Positions 1 through 13,100 of a stretch of DNA of 64,000 nucleotides are shown here, in pieces. The stretch is from positions 372,001 to 436,000 of the forward strand of contig JBBELK010000384.1 of the NCBI GenBank assembly GCA_037783545.1, in the 5' to 3' direction. Positions within the stretch are counted from its first letter, which is position 1; each line of letters starts with the position of its first letter. Made by a program: the position numbers and the translations under genes. The DNA is from Henricia sp. BOLD:AAB3569 (taxonomy: Eukaryota > Echinodermata > Asteroidea > Spinulosida > Echinasteridae). The notes under the pieces were generated by a model. It worked only from the letters and a program-made list of their open reading frames with translations, was not told where the DNA came from and did not search any database.

Positions 1-460
1 AGACAATTTAAGTGTCCCACTTCAATTCTGGACTTAATTCCAATCTAGAAGTTAAGTGCTATTCACAATGTGTTTTCATTTAGTAGTATTAGTACCCCAT
101 TTAATTTCTGGACTTAAGTTTAAGGGTGGTCTGACCTGTCTCAAGTCGATTTAACGGGAGACCACTCGCCAGCCATTGCAGTGTTTTTATGCCCAATGCG
201 TTATCGGAAAACGAATATACGATTAATCAGAGAACCCCTAACGCTTTCAGTTAGGCAACTGGTTCCACACAAAACGCTGCACCAACTTAATACCTGATGG
301 GTACCAGTGACCAGTGGGATTGTGCCTATATACATCCGTGGATGTAAACGACCAACCATCATACCAGTGCATTCTGTTGAAAATTATCGAACTATACGTG
401 TAGAACTTGCTCCTGTACTCTAACACCCAACCTTGCCCCCATGTTTGAGGATTTGCTTAT

Positions 461-717
461 GGGTCATTCTATAAATTTGGGGTCCAATTTTTCTGTCCCC
501 TGTTACGTCTGACATCTTGTAAAATGTTGTAGTTTGTAAATTCAGGACATATTCTTTAAATGCCTTCTATTTCAAGGAGTGATTACATAAAGTACAATTA
601 ATAAAAATATGTTTTGAAGGCATTTTTAATAATACTTGTATGGCAAATGGCAATATGTCAGGTGTAACAGGGACATGAAAATGTCACACGTTGGACCCCA
701 AATTTATAGAATGACCC
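461..717. mobile_element. 257-bp MITE, family A copy 1
   Basis: Terminal inverted repeats begin GGGTCATTCTATAAATTTGG and end in the reverse complement, with an AT-rich interior. A second copy lies at 24046-24301 in the opposite orientation. Confidence 0.8.
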
Positions 718-1020
718 TTATGCGATCTCAGGGTGCGCAGAGCAGCTGAGGTACGGTATCGAAACAAGGTTTACTGAGGTAAATGGAAGCAAAGCACGAC
801 TTTCAGTTATTATTTTCTTTTGACCCACCCACCCACAATTCCGAAAAAATATCAATTTTTAAACATTGACTATTTTTAATAGCCCCTTTAGTTTTTTCTC
901 GTCAACTCATGAAGTCAAATTTTGGGTCACTGCAAAACAATGAGCCGTCAAATTTAGGATTAGCTTTCTAAATTGAGTTTATCATAAAAGTTGCCACTTC
1001 AACTTTCCACCAGTATGTAC

Positions 1021-1194
1021 CTTCCTAGCTTTCATATCCAGTGGCGTAACGACGATCTCCTGCGGCTTGTGAGGGCGCTCTAACAACGCTTTGTGTGGTG
1101 GTGTCTCGTTAATCATGGATAGGATCACTCGCACCTGGGGAGCTAGTTTCCGTGGCAACCAACTCAGAAGATTGGCAGATTTATCGTCATCAAA
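1021..1194 (-). CDS. NACHT gene exon 11
   Basis: Acceptor ATTATAG, donor GTACAT, phase 0-0, 58 codons. It encodes FDDDKSANLLSWLPRKLAP then VRVILSMINETPPHKALLE. The LSWLP...VRVILS pattern follows Walker B in this family. No further exon is visible between 1 and 1020, so the next one is off-window. Confidence 0.87.
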
Positions 1195-4100
1195 CTATAA
1201 TTAGTAGGAGAAAAAAAACAAGGACTAATGAAGGGTGTCTAGATCCATTTTTGAGCTCCTGGTTCAGGAAAGTGTGCTTACTGTAGCATAAACGTTGTGC
1301 TAACATTACTGCCATTTCACGGCTGCAGCGTGCTTAAGCATGTCGTCCTTGAAAACGAGCATTGTTGCGTCACTAGTGTTCCGCAAATATTTCCTTCGAA
1401 GCTAGCAAACATTTAGCAGTGCTTAAGGTTGCTGTCTCCTTGAAATAGCTGGAGCCTCCGTTAGCACAAAATGGGCTGCTAAACAGCTCCATGAAATAGG
1501 TCCCAGCTGAGTACATGTACCTTCTGCTAAGAAGCTTTTACAGTACTAACCTGGTTAAGTGCATCAATGCACACAATGATTGGCCTTGTCTTGGGGTTGC
1601 TTAGCACACTGCATAGCAACTGACAGGCAGCTTCTTGATTCTTTGGCATTGTCGCATCCTGTAACACAGCAAATGAGTAACGCCATAAACAAAATAAGTG
1701 CATATTCTAAACAATGACCATTACTTGTTTTTAACTATACGATTAAAAAAAAGAACCGCAAATTCTACTTGGACTGAAGGATCGATAAGGCCAAGAGATG
1801 TGATATATTTTATCGGTCAGTAACATGAATGAACACCTCTTGTGTCAAGGCCGACTTCACCAGCCTCCGTAAGAGCCGCTGAGGCAGGGTGTGCCACTCT
1901 ACTGGAGGTGCCTCCCTAAACTCCTGCACCTCCGGGCTGTTTAGGAATCAGATATCAACTCATCCCATGCAGGTTCTATAAAATAAATTTTCTGAGAGCT
2001 ATTAACTACAGAAATGGGAAATGTCTTATTTCATTGCTGTAGGAATCACTTTATTCAAACAAGTCCACTTTGACCTGGATGAAATCACTGAAGTGGAAAA
2101 ATCTTGAAATCGATTCCAATGTGATTGGTCAATCAGTGCCTTGTAAATTTCTGTTCTGGTCAAGAATTGATCTTGTGATCTTTAAAGAATTTATCCTTTT
2201 TAGAAAATTGCGTTTCTTTTTTTTAAGAGAGTATAGATGTATTACAGGAACAACCACTCATTTGGTGCACGATATTGTGACTTAAACACCCAGTGCGTGC
2301 AAACGGTTCATTTCCTTACAATATAAAAATATACTATTGAACAATCCTACAGATGCACTAATCATGCCCAACTAAAATCGGTTTCAATTTACAACATTGT
2401 CTACAGTTTTCAGCTTTATACCGTACATTTTCTTCAATACTCACGTTCACTTGATTCAGCTCTTTCAGTAATCGCTTGAGGCACTTTTCCATGTCCGTGG
2501 ATCCTGGCACGGCGCCAACAAAATGGTAGAAGACGTGCCAGCCCTGCTCACCACCACTGTGAAAAAAACATGCAGGATTACAGGGGATTTTTGTGTGTGT
2601 TGTCCGAATAAGTCAACATCTAGCGAAGGGAGTGATTGTCGCATACTTCTTTTTTGTGATATTTTGCTTTCGAAATGTGCGAGCTTTTAAAAATATTTTG
2701 ACAACACCAACATTTATGTCGTATCTCGATGTATCTCAATGTGTAGGTGGAAGATACTTGTAAGCTTCATGAAGTTACACAAAAAAAAAAAAAAAAATCA
2801 CAGAGCATGTTAAGGGTGGATTTACAATGAGTTTTTTCACGCATACGGTAAATGTGATGCGCATTGCTTTGAGAAAAACAGGAATGTTGAGAGAAACGAC
2901 ACTGAAAACCAGTGCTTTAGGGCGATTCTGTGATTTTCAGTGCGTCGTTTCACTCCAAATTCCCTCTACACCGCTTTTTCTCAAAGTGACGCGCATCGCA
3001 TTGACGTGCAAAAAGGCTCAGTGTGAATCCACCCTAAGTGGTACGCGTCCTTCAACCACCTCCACCTTTCGTATGCTTTGTATGACTTTGAAAATGAAAA
3101 CTTTGGACCAACCCCTAACCAGACAAGAACCAACTGCATCACTGAAGCTGAATTTTCTTGCGTATTTAAAAAATATTGAATATAAACTAAGGGGTCGTTC
3201 AAAGTCATTGACATTTTCACGGAACTGCAAAGCTGACATTTTACAGTAGTGACAACAAATGTTTACAAGTAGCATTTCGGGAGGAGGGAGGGTGTCTTGA
3301 AAAATACTACGCTCTGTAGAACTGTGAAAATGTTGACAACTTTGGACGGCACCTCCAACAGTAAAAATATTGCAATTATTTTTACCCCGGTATTTTTTTG
3401 TTCATGGCCATGGTTTGAGCCACGTCTGCTGTTCGCGCCATGATGGAGGATTTGCCCGATCCAGCACCACCTGTGATGATCAGTGTCTCATCCTGGCCGA
3501 CTGCGACGACGTATTTCTCAATCTGCTCCAAGATTGCGTTACGACCAAGGACAGACGCGGCGCGACTCTTCAGGAAAGACTGTTGGAAACAGTGAAGATA
3601 AAACATTAAAGACAGATTACATGGTTGGAAAACTTTTAAAAACAGGAACAACAGAATTACATAACTAAAGAATAATGTTGATAAACTGCCTTGTAGAAAT
3701 TTCAGCCATGATGCAGCAATACTTCAGAAAACCTTGAAAATCCATGCACGTTTTTTGTGTTGAATAAATGGTTAATAAAAACTTAAAAACCTTCCGTTGG
3801 CAATTTCTATCACAAAGGAACCACTTTACAAGGAAAAAATCATGTGGTGTTTGTTACCATTACTAGCAACACTTTTAGTCAGGTTTTTCCTTGTCAACTC
3901 GTAAAGTAAATTTTGGGTCACTGCAAATGAAGTATTAGGTTTTAAATTAGACCAAAGTAAAAAGTGCCTACCTCGTGCGATTCCCGAGCCTGTTGGTAGG
4001 GGTCCAAGCTTGCATCTACAAGAGGATACTGGGCCTCAATACGCTGCTTGAAGAACTCAAATACCTGCACAATAGACACACAATGACATCTTAAACCAAT

Positions 4101-7100
4101 GGACGGAATGAGAGATGACGTGAGCAATGTAAGCAAAACCACGTCGTGCAGGTGTTCATGGGATTGTTTAGAGTATTGATTGCTGAGTATTGACGTAGAA
4201 AATCCGGGGATGTTTGGTAATCAACGGTCACGCACGTACACGCGCGCGCCAACAGACGCACATGAAAACGCGTAAAAAATACTGCGATACGTTCAAATTA
4301 TTGAGCATGCACTCGGCTTGTAAAAACTAAAGTGCTTCTACTTGATCGCGATTTTTAGCCTGAAGAAACACATTTTTATCTTTATCGATACAACAGCCAT
4401 GGCGCAACAACATAAAGCAAGGTTAAGCAACAAAAGTAAGTGCAACCAATGCGCTTTTCCTGCTCTTTTTGCCGGTTATCACTCGGGCCACGTGGGTCAT
4501 GAAAAATGACAACCAAAATGGTGGATGGAAGGATGACGTCACCGGAAAGCAATCAATTCTAATAAAATGGCTTATGCGGTATATTGTTGGTTTGTGAATT
4601 CGACGTGGCTGGTGCTTCGCTACCGTAAAAGATTGTTTTACCAAAAATACTCCAGGGAGACTTCGGAGGTGGCTCCAGTACCGGGGGCTAACTGCATCCC
4701 AATCAGTTGAAGAGCGCGATGTGAACTACAGTGAATCTTACGTACATATCACAAACACAATGAGCTGCAGTTCGGCAAGTACTGCACTTAATCCCATTAT
4801 GCTTTGCACGGAGAGGATTGTTACGTCATCTTGCTTGCGGGCTATCAATGCAAATGTCACCAAATCAAACAGACCCCCAAACTCTAAGAAAAAAGTTGTA
4901 TCATTTATAAACTCCTCAAAAAAAGTTCAGAAACTCAATTTTGATTGACGAATCATTTTCCTTGAATTTGGTATCATTGGTAAGCCCCGTTATTCCTTTT
5001 TACAATGATGTGTCATTTGTTATGATTAGGCAATTGGGAGATATACAGCACAGCTGAAAATGGGGGTGGGTGTAAAGTGAAATGTCACAAAATTCACTGC
5101 TATTGTCATACAGTGCATTCCCCTTTTGCTTGGGGGACGGGAATGTTTTAATACACGAGAGAAACGTCAGTCAAACTCGAGTTTCCGAACTTTTTTTGAG
5201 GCGTTTTTATCGGCTCTTTATAAAATGACCAACCTCCTTTGAAAACAATTCCTGCAGGCCATTGAATTCAGCTTTTCCGTCCTCGTCGATTCCTGCAAAC
5301 TCGCAGTCGTACCATTTCACTCGATTCTCCTGAGAAAACAAAAGTGCAGTTTATTTTCTGTATTTAGTTAATGCGTTTATGGAGCTTTAATTTGCAGCCC
5401 GTAGGCTGTACGGCATGAAGCTTACAAGTGTGTTTCACCTAAACATCGAGATACATAGGTGGGTGGTGCCATTGGCAGCCGACAGCCAGAGACACTGGGG
5501 AATCCCTTTACTCTTCACGAAAGAATGCTCTGGGATATTTACTTAACACACTGGACCATAAGGATGGAGCAATTGTGGTCAAGTACCTTGCTCAAGAACA
5601 CAGGTACCACGGCCGGGTATTGAACCTGAATGTTGCCAGGCAACGACCCAGACCACTCAGCCATAGTACTCTACATGCTTTTTATAATCATAACTGGGTC
5701 TTTCCACAGTAAAGGGGGCATTTTGGCAACACAGACCATATTTTCAAAGAAATGCCTGTCTGGTCACAAAATAAAATAAGTTTCAGTTGTTCTGAAGAGA
5801 TAACTTAGGCCCAAAAAGAGTTACAAATAGTGTGACAACATGCCTTTCTAAAAACCCTGTGTACAAATTTCCAATAAACGCTCGTAAACGGGACGGCCTA
5901 AAATGTAACACAAGTGTCCAACCCAATTTAGAAAATTTAAAAAATGCAAAGCAGTAAATAGAGACTTACCAGTTTTTCTTTAAGCATCTGTTTAAGCATG
6001 TCCAATTTGTGTGGAGCAATGGGGTTTGGATCTATGAAATCCTTCTCATATTCTCGGGGAAGATTCTTCAAAAATGAGGAATTCCTGATCATAAAGAGGG
6101 CTTAAAGAAAAACCACAAACATTTGTCAGTGCAGGGAAAGGTCACAACACTGAACACCACATGAGGCCTTTCCCACTAAACAAAATCTTGGGGGCGGCCC
6201 CGGGGCGACGCCGGGGTGAAAATAAGCCCGATTCCCACTTGAAAGTCTCACCCCCATGCCATGCCCTAGCCACCACCGAGATTGCTCATTCCTGGGGCGA
6301 GTTCAACTCTGCTCGGGACCAGGGTTAAAAATTTCGGCCCCGGGGCGAGAACGGTAGTGGGAAACAGGGCAGGGGCGAGTTCTCACTTGCTCAAATAATA
6401 GACGAGGTGCCGATCTCTGGGGTGAGTTCGCTCCAGGGCAAGTTCGCCCCGGGGCGAGTTTTAGAACAACAAGTGTGAATCGACTCTCAACTACACTGCC
6501 TACAAACAAATAATACTTTAACATTTTTTAAATGTCCATTTAAAAAAAGAAACACTGATGCTTTGTAAACTAATGATGCTTTGTATCCAGTTCTATAAAG
6601 CAGTGCAGTGATTACACCAACCTTTTTGCTTCCACGTCCAAATTAATGATTGCAAATTTCTTGTTTTCTTCCCATGGATAGTATTTTATATGATGGTTAG
6701 GATAAAACGAATTCCATTTTCATGAAAAATCTGGACAAGCTCCTTTCAAAAAACCGCTAAGATAAGCGGGGCACTTAAATATTTTGTATGAACTTAAATG
6801 TCCCACTTATTTTGTGGGTGTTTAGATTGGTAATCTCGAAAATCAGAAATGTTCACAGATTTAGTTTTACAACAAACAATTAGTTTTCGTCTCATGAGAC
6901 GAAAATTTAATTCGCCCCAAAACCATTTCGCCCAAGTGCCATTTCGCCCCAAACCACTTCACCCGAGTGCCATTTCGCCCCAAATTACTTCGTCCAAACA
7001 CTACATCTCCCAAATGCCACTTCACCACAAAACCACTTCGTGCACAGGCCGTGGTTCAGGGCGAAATGGTTCAGGGCGAAGTGGTTTTGGGGCGAAATGG

Positions 7101-10100
7101 CTGCAAACCCTTTTTTTACTGTTTTCTCAAAAAGTACGGAGCTGGTTTTTGCTCAGGTTGGTTTTAATCATGCATATCTTCAATCACACAGGGGGATAAA
7201 ACTATTTGTAACAGTTTACCAATCATGTATACTACCTTTAAACAACCTGCTTAGATTCAGCTTTGCAAATATCGGCCCTGGAGTACAATGCACTTACAAT
7301 TTGGATTATCGATGCGATACGCTCCGTGCAGGATTTCCATCTCTGTTACCGACAGTCCTGGTACCCAGCGGTATTCCCGGGCCAAAGATTCGGGTACGTC
7401 GTATTGAGTTGGGATCCAACCACAGCGTTCACTGAGAGGTGGTAAACAAATATACAAAGTAGTATATAGCGCATTTAGAAACCAAATTGGACACAACTAG
7501 CTGTAACAAAAACTTGTATAACATGCGTTATCTAATAAAAGCAACTCGACGCGGATTACTTTGAATGAATATAGCACGTGTGACAAGACTTGCAGGAAAG
7601 TACACATAACGGCAAAATGGCGAGACAAGCGTCAAGTCAGTAACAATTACGACTTGTCAAGTTATGAATGCATAGTTCCGACCTGTCAATCTCAACAGAG
7701 CTAGCAGACAGCGCCAACATAGGTCAAAGTGATGCAATTATCACAAAAAATCACGCGATTTTCTGCCCATACAGTTTGTATGTTGTATGCGCCAGTGACC
7801 AGGTGATTTTTGGTTTCAATGTCGGGCGATTCGCTGTTCAAAGGTAGGAAAGCGCATTTTCATGAATATATGTCATCCCTGCATTACTAGCCTTTCGCTC
7901 AGTGTGTGCTACGGTAACTGTCGACCCTAAAACATAAATACCTTTGAGTTTTCTCCAATGAATCTGTGCTTACCATGCTGAGTCCCGTTGCTTTGTACGT
8001 TGTGTCGCCATTTTTTTGCGATGGCTTGTGAGCACATAGCAACAGTATCTAAGGGGCGGGGTTAACTGGGCAATCTCGGAACTATGCATTGGGCCCAGAG
8101 ACCAATTTCATAAAGCTGTTTAACAGAAAAATTTGCTGAACCCATAACCCTTTAACCATCAATCGTACACATTTGTATCTTTAACGCTATGCATAAGAAA
8201 AACATTTGCCGGTTACCAGTAAGGGTTAATACAAAATTTAATTGCTTAAATGCAAAAAAGGGTCCGCAGTAAAAACTGTATGTCAACTTGTTTTCTTACA
8301 TGTAGCAACGATAGCAAAACACCGGTCAATTGCAATAGACTACTAAAGTGAAAACGTCACCCTTTGTGTGTTGCCATGGTTTTTGGGTCCACATTAAAAC
8401 CAGTGAACTGTTTCCCTTTGCTGTAGTAATGGACGTTTCAGATTACCAGCTAATGTTTAGACCCAATTACCATGGCAACTGACGTCACACTTTAGTAGTC
8501 TGTACACACGACATATGAATTAGGCTGGTGACCCATTTTTTCAAAGGAAATAAAATGTGTTACAATCGAACTGTTTCTAAATAAGGGTGTTCCAAGATTG
8601 TGGCATTATATCAAGTTGATTTTAAACATTTTGGATCCAAAAATTTAACTCCTACCTCGTGAGATTGAGGAAAAATGGCATAATGTTGTCTTGGTAACAC
8701 CGGTCGATCTCTCCAAGGCAAAGACGTAATGTCTCCTCCGTAGACGTGTCTTTGGGAACGCCCTGGTAAGATTGACAAAATATTGACAATTTTAAAGACA
8801 GATTACAGGTATTACATAATTATGTTCTGCACATGGGGGAAACCGGTTTGTATAGCAGTACTTTCCCTCGCCTTTCACCTCTGTGGCCCTGGTTCGAATC
8901 CCGTCCGGGTTAGTATGTGGATTGGGTTCTCAGTCCCTGCTTGATTCTGTGGGTTTCCCCCTATATAGAATTGTGTAGGGGTTTTCTTCCCACCTCTAAA
9001 ACTGAGCATTTCTTCATCGTCTCCTTCACATGTTTCTTCAGGCTTACTTTTGTTTTAATCCTTGGCTTTAATACCAGAAAGAATTGATAATACTAAAGTC
9101 AACCACTGCTTATTACATACATTGTTAATCAATTACGCAACAATTTGTTTCTGCCTTTTTCCTACTCCATAAAGCATGCATGATTTTTTTAATTACATTG
9201 ACATATTTACAATAGACAGCATACACTAAAATAGGTGAAATTGTGAAGAAAAAAAAAATGCTGCAACAATATGCAAAATTCGACAGGTGTTCGAAATCCA
9301 TCAGGTATAAGGTGTGACAGAAATAGCAGTCAATTGTAATGGAGGGCAATATTTCCCTAAAACACAATACCGGTTGCTATGCACGTCTGGTTGCTTGGCA
9401 ACAAGCAAATACCTGTGGACACAACTCTCAAGGTCAACTGCAAATTGTGTGCACATTACCATACCTTATACATGTATTGGAAACTGTACCCGTTTGTACA
9501 GGATATTGGGGAAATTATATGGGAGAATGTTTAATGCAGAGAAAGGGGAAGCTTGTTTGTTGCATTAGGTTTTGGTTTCAGGAAACTAGATAAAATAAAT
9601 AGAAATATTGTGACAAGTTTTTAAACCTATTTCTTTGGAAGAAAAAAAACAGTATAAAACATTTTCATGTCAAACAATTCATAAATAAAGGGATACTTCA
9701 TATTTATATAAAATAAACCAATTAACTTAATTACATATCAGTGTGAGTAAATGCCAAGTGTTGTTTTAGAGGCCCTCAATTTTAACATTTTTGATATGGC
9801 CACAATTTTTATATATCGTTTTGTAAAACGAGTACAATTTTACTGAAGAAAATCCACAAAGTAACACTCTGACAATGAGAGACTCCTCATTTTGAAGGAT
9901 TTTTAAAGCCTTTTAACACGAAAATAAAAGTTTTTTTATTGGAACACTTAAACATTTTGGTGAATCTGGTACAAACAGTGCATGTATGCATATATAGTTC
10001 TGTTTTAGGTTTTTAAAGCAAATTCAACATTTTTGGAAACATAGTGATTCCATTCGGATTTGAATCCATTTTAAAAACAAAAGTTGGCACTAGATTTCAA

Positions 10101-13100
10101 AAAATATCTCGCAAACCTGATAAAAAATACTGCATAATCCCTGAAATTTTGTAATTTTCGCATCCACTAACAAACAGAATCACCGAGTACTTCCTGGAAT
10201 GCATAGTTCCGAGATTGCCCAGTTAACCCCGCCCCTTAGATATTGTTGCTATGTGCTCACAAGCCATCGCAAAAAAATGGCGACATGTACGTACAAAGCA
10301 ACGGGACTCGGCATGGAAAGCACAGATTCATTGGAGAAAACTCAAAGGTATTTATGTTTTGGGGTCGACAGTTACCGTAGCACACACTGAGCGAAGGGAT
10401 AGTAATGCAGTGATGACATATATTTCATAAAAATGCCCTTTCCTACCTTTGAACAGCGAATCGCCCGACATTAAAACAAAAATTCACCCGGTCACTATAG
10501 CGCATACAACATACAAACTGTATGGGCAGAAAATTGTGGGATGATTGCATCACTTTGACCTATGTGGGCGCCGTCTGCTAGCTCTGTTGTGATTGGTCGC
10601 GGGTTCGGCTTGATTGACAGGTCGGAACTATGCATTGTCAAGAGAGTGGAAACTGATCCCTCAAAGAGATGTAATTATGTTTGTGATTCCCAAATTTGAA
10701 TCAATTCTAAAGCCGCGTTCACACTATCGTGGAAAAATGGCTTTGCGCGCGCCTGTGCCATTGGTTTGTACAGCAACTGGTTTGCCGCTTGTGCGCGGCC
10801 TGTCACGAGCTGGGTCAAAGTTCAAATTTGTTGAACTTTGACTGCGGTTCGCTGACCTTTCCAGGGCTTGAATTTCGGTAAAAAAACCACTGGACCACCG
10901 GTCTAGTACCAAAAACCATTTACAAGACCGAAAATATTTTTACTGGACCAAACTCAAAATAAGACAAAGCACAATTTCCTGGAATGTCCATTTCCCACGT
11001 TTTTCAAACTGCCGGGCGGCCTCAAGTTTCTCTTTTGCAGACCGCTTAGGAGGCTCTTTGGGTTTAGATACAACTTCTAAAAATCGCCACATTTTAGTAC
11101 AAACTTACGTGCACGTGTAGTCAAAATTCCCGTGCATGCCGTGGGGTTTGGTTGAAACCCGGAGTAACCCGGAAGTAGAATTTGTTATGACCGTGTAGAA
11201 CATGCTATAACCTACCTCCGGCTTGTTATTTTAATACAACGTAGCTCCTGAGCTACTGTCAATGCACCAACTACACGTTAGCAAAACAAATCTACCTCCG
11301 GGGACCTTTGGGTACCTCCGACCACCTCCGACGGGTTTTATAAATTTCCCATGCCGTGTCCAACGACAACATGACATCCGACATGTCTGAAGCACGACCA
11401 GCAGTGTGTTATTCCGACTCTGATACGTCACACTATGAATAATAATATCGTCTACCACGTGTATTATTTTGTGCATGTACCGTGCCAATGAAAATAAACA
11501 TGTATTATTCATATATGACGTACTGTATTCCGGCGTTGCAAAACAGTGCATCAAACCTTAACGTGACTGGTACTTTGGACTGGGAACCAACCAGGCTAGG
11601 CGAAGCGGAGATGACCAGCATGCACGCGCATGGTACGCCGGTCGACATGGTCGATCATCCCGTACATGTACCGTCTGCGTTCGTTGCGTTGAGCTCGGTG
11701 CACCGGGCTCCGAGTCCACGCGGACGGTACGCAATGATCGGAGTGCAATTTCACGCGCACATGCCGCATGGTTTTACAGTAATGATGTAGCGACATGGGA
11801 CTTGAGTGTGAGTTGTTTATTTCACAAAAAAACCACATGTCTTTTTGTTTCACTGTCCAAGAAATAAATCACTAGACAGCCGGTCTAGTCGGTCATAAAA
11901 ACCACTAGACCGGCGCTTAAAATACTAGACTCGGTCCAGCGGTCCAGCGGGTATTTCGAGCCCTGCTTTCCAATGAAGTATCAGAGAAGCCCCAAGTTAC
12001 TGGAGTTGAATTTTCTGTTTTGGAAAGATCGGCCATTGGGAGCTCATGCAATGCGGTGAGCGCTCCTTAATCGACCCCAGAGAGAATTTGTCTAAGCCTA
12101 GTCAGTTTTGCCATATGTGACCTGTCACAACGAAATGAGCGTAAAGTCGCACTCCACTATTTCCTATAACGACTGTCCAAATTCAAAAATTGAAGGGAGG
12201 TCAATTTTAGGGTTTTATAATATTTGCAAAGAGTAACTCTTATTCTTTTTTTTTTACAAATTTTTAGCGTCATCCAACAATTAAAAACATCATTTTCAGA
12301 TGTTTTTGAAGATTTGTAAGATTTGTTTGCACACTACCACTTCTCCAAGCTGTGTTGCATTGGGGGGGAATAGTTTTTACCTATGTAATCTTTTCCTGCT
12401 GAAAAATACGAATATCCAATTTTGTTTATAATTCCGACTTTACGCTCATTTTGTCATGACACGTCACATACAGTGACATATGTGACCCGCTCTGCAAAAG
12501 AGAGTCACAAGTCGCGCTGGCTAGTATTCTTTTTGCGACCATAAAAAGAAATCTGTGGCATTTCTACGCTCATTAAAATACCTAAACACAAACGAAATTC
12601 CAGGCGTAACACAGACATTCCAGGCGGTATCTGGGCACCGCCAGGAATTTCCATTGTGTTTTGGTATTTTATTGAGCGTGGATTTGCCGCGGATTTCTTT
12701 TTATGGTCGCAAAAAGAATACTAGCCAGCGCGACTTGTGACTTTTTTGCAGAGCGGGTCACATATGACAGCACTGATGTACCAATACTTGAGATTCGGTG
12801 AGACAGGCGTTTAATCAAATTTAACTTACCCATCGTAGATCGCACTCGACAAGATGTAGTCTGCGTCTTTCACACCACTGCCTTAAGTCGGGGAATACCT
12901 GCAACCAACATCAAATCATTATCTAAAGAAGAGTGTTGGTAAAGCCTGCAGAAATGTCAGCTACATACATACATTTGTACATAGACGCAGCAATTGTTTA
13001 AAATACATGCATGGTTTTTGTGTTAAATGAATGGGAATAAAGTGTGTGTGCGCACACATTCTTTTTTAGTAAGCACCTTCAGTTGATAATTTCATACAGA

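Noticed and set aside
6849-7199. Open frame rich in NHFAQVPFRPK-like repeats
   Set aside because: The low-complexity peptide is a translation of the CGCCCCAAAACC array; the same happens at 17271 and 47460.
11231-11853. Open frames within the 10.9-12.0 kb element
   Set aside because: Overlapping frames on both strands in CpG-rich, partly palindromic DNA with no domain; no sign of transposase motifs.
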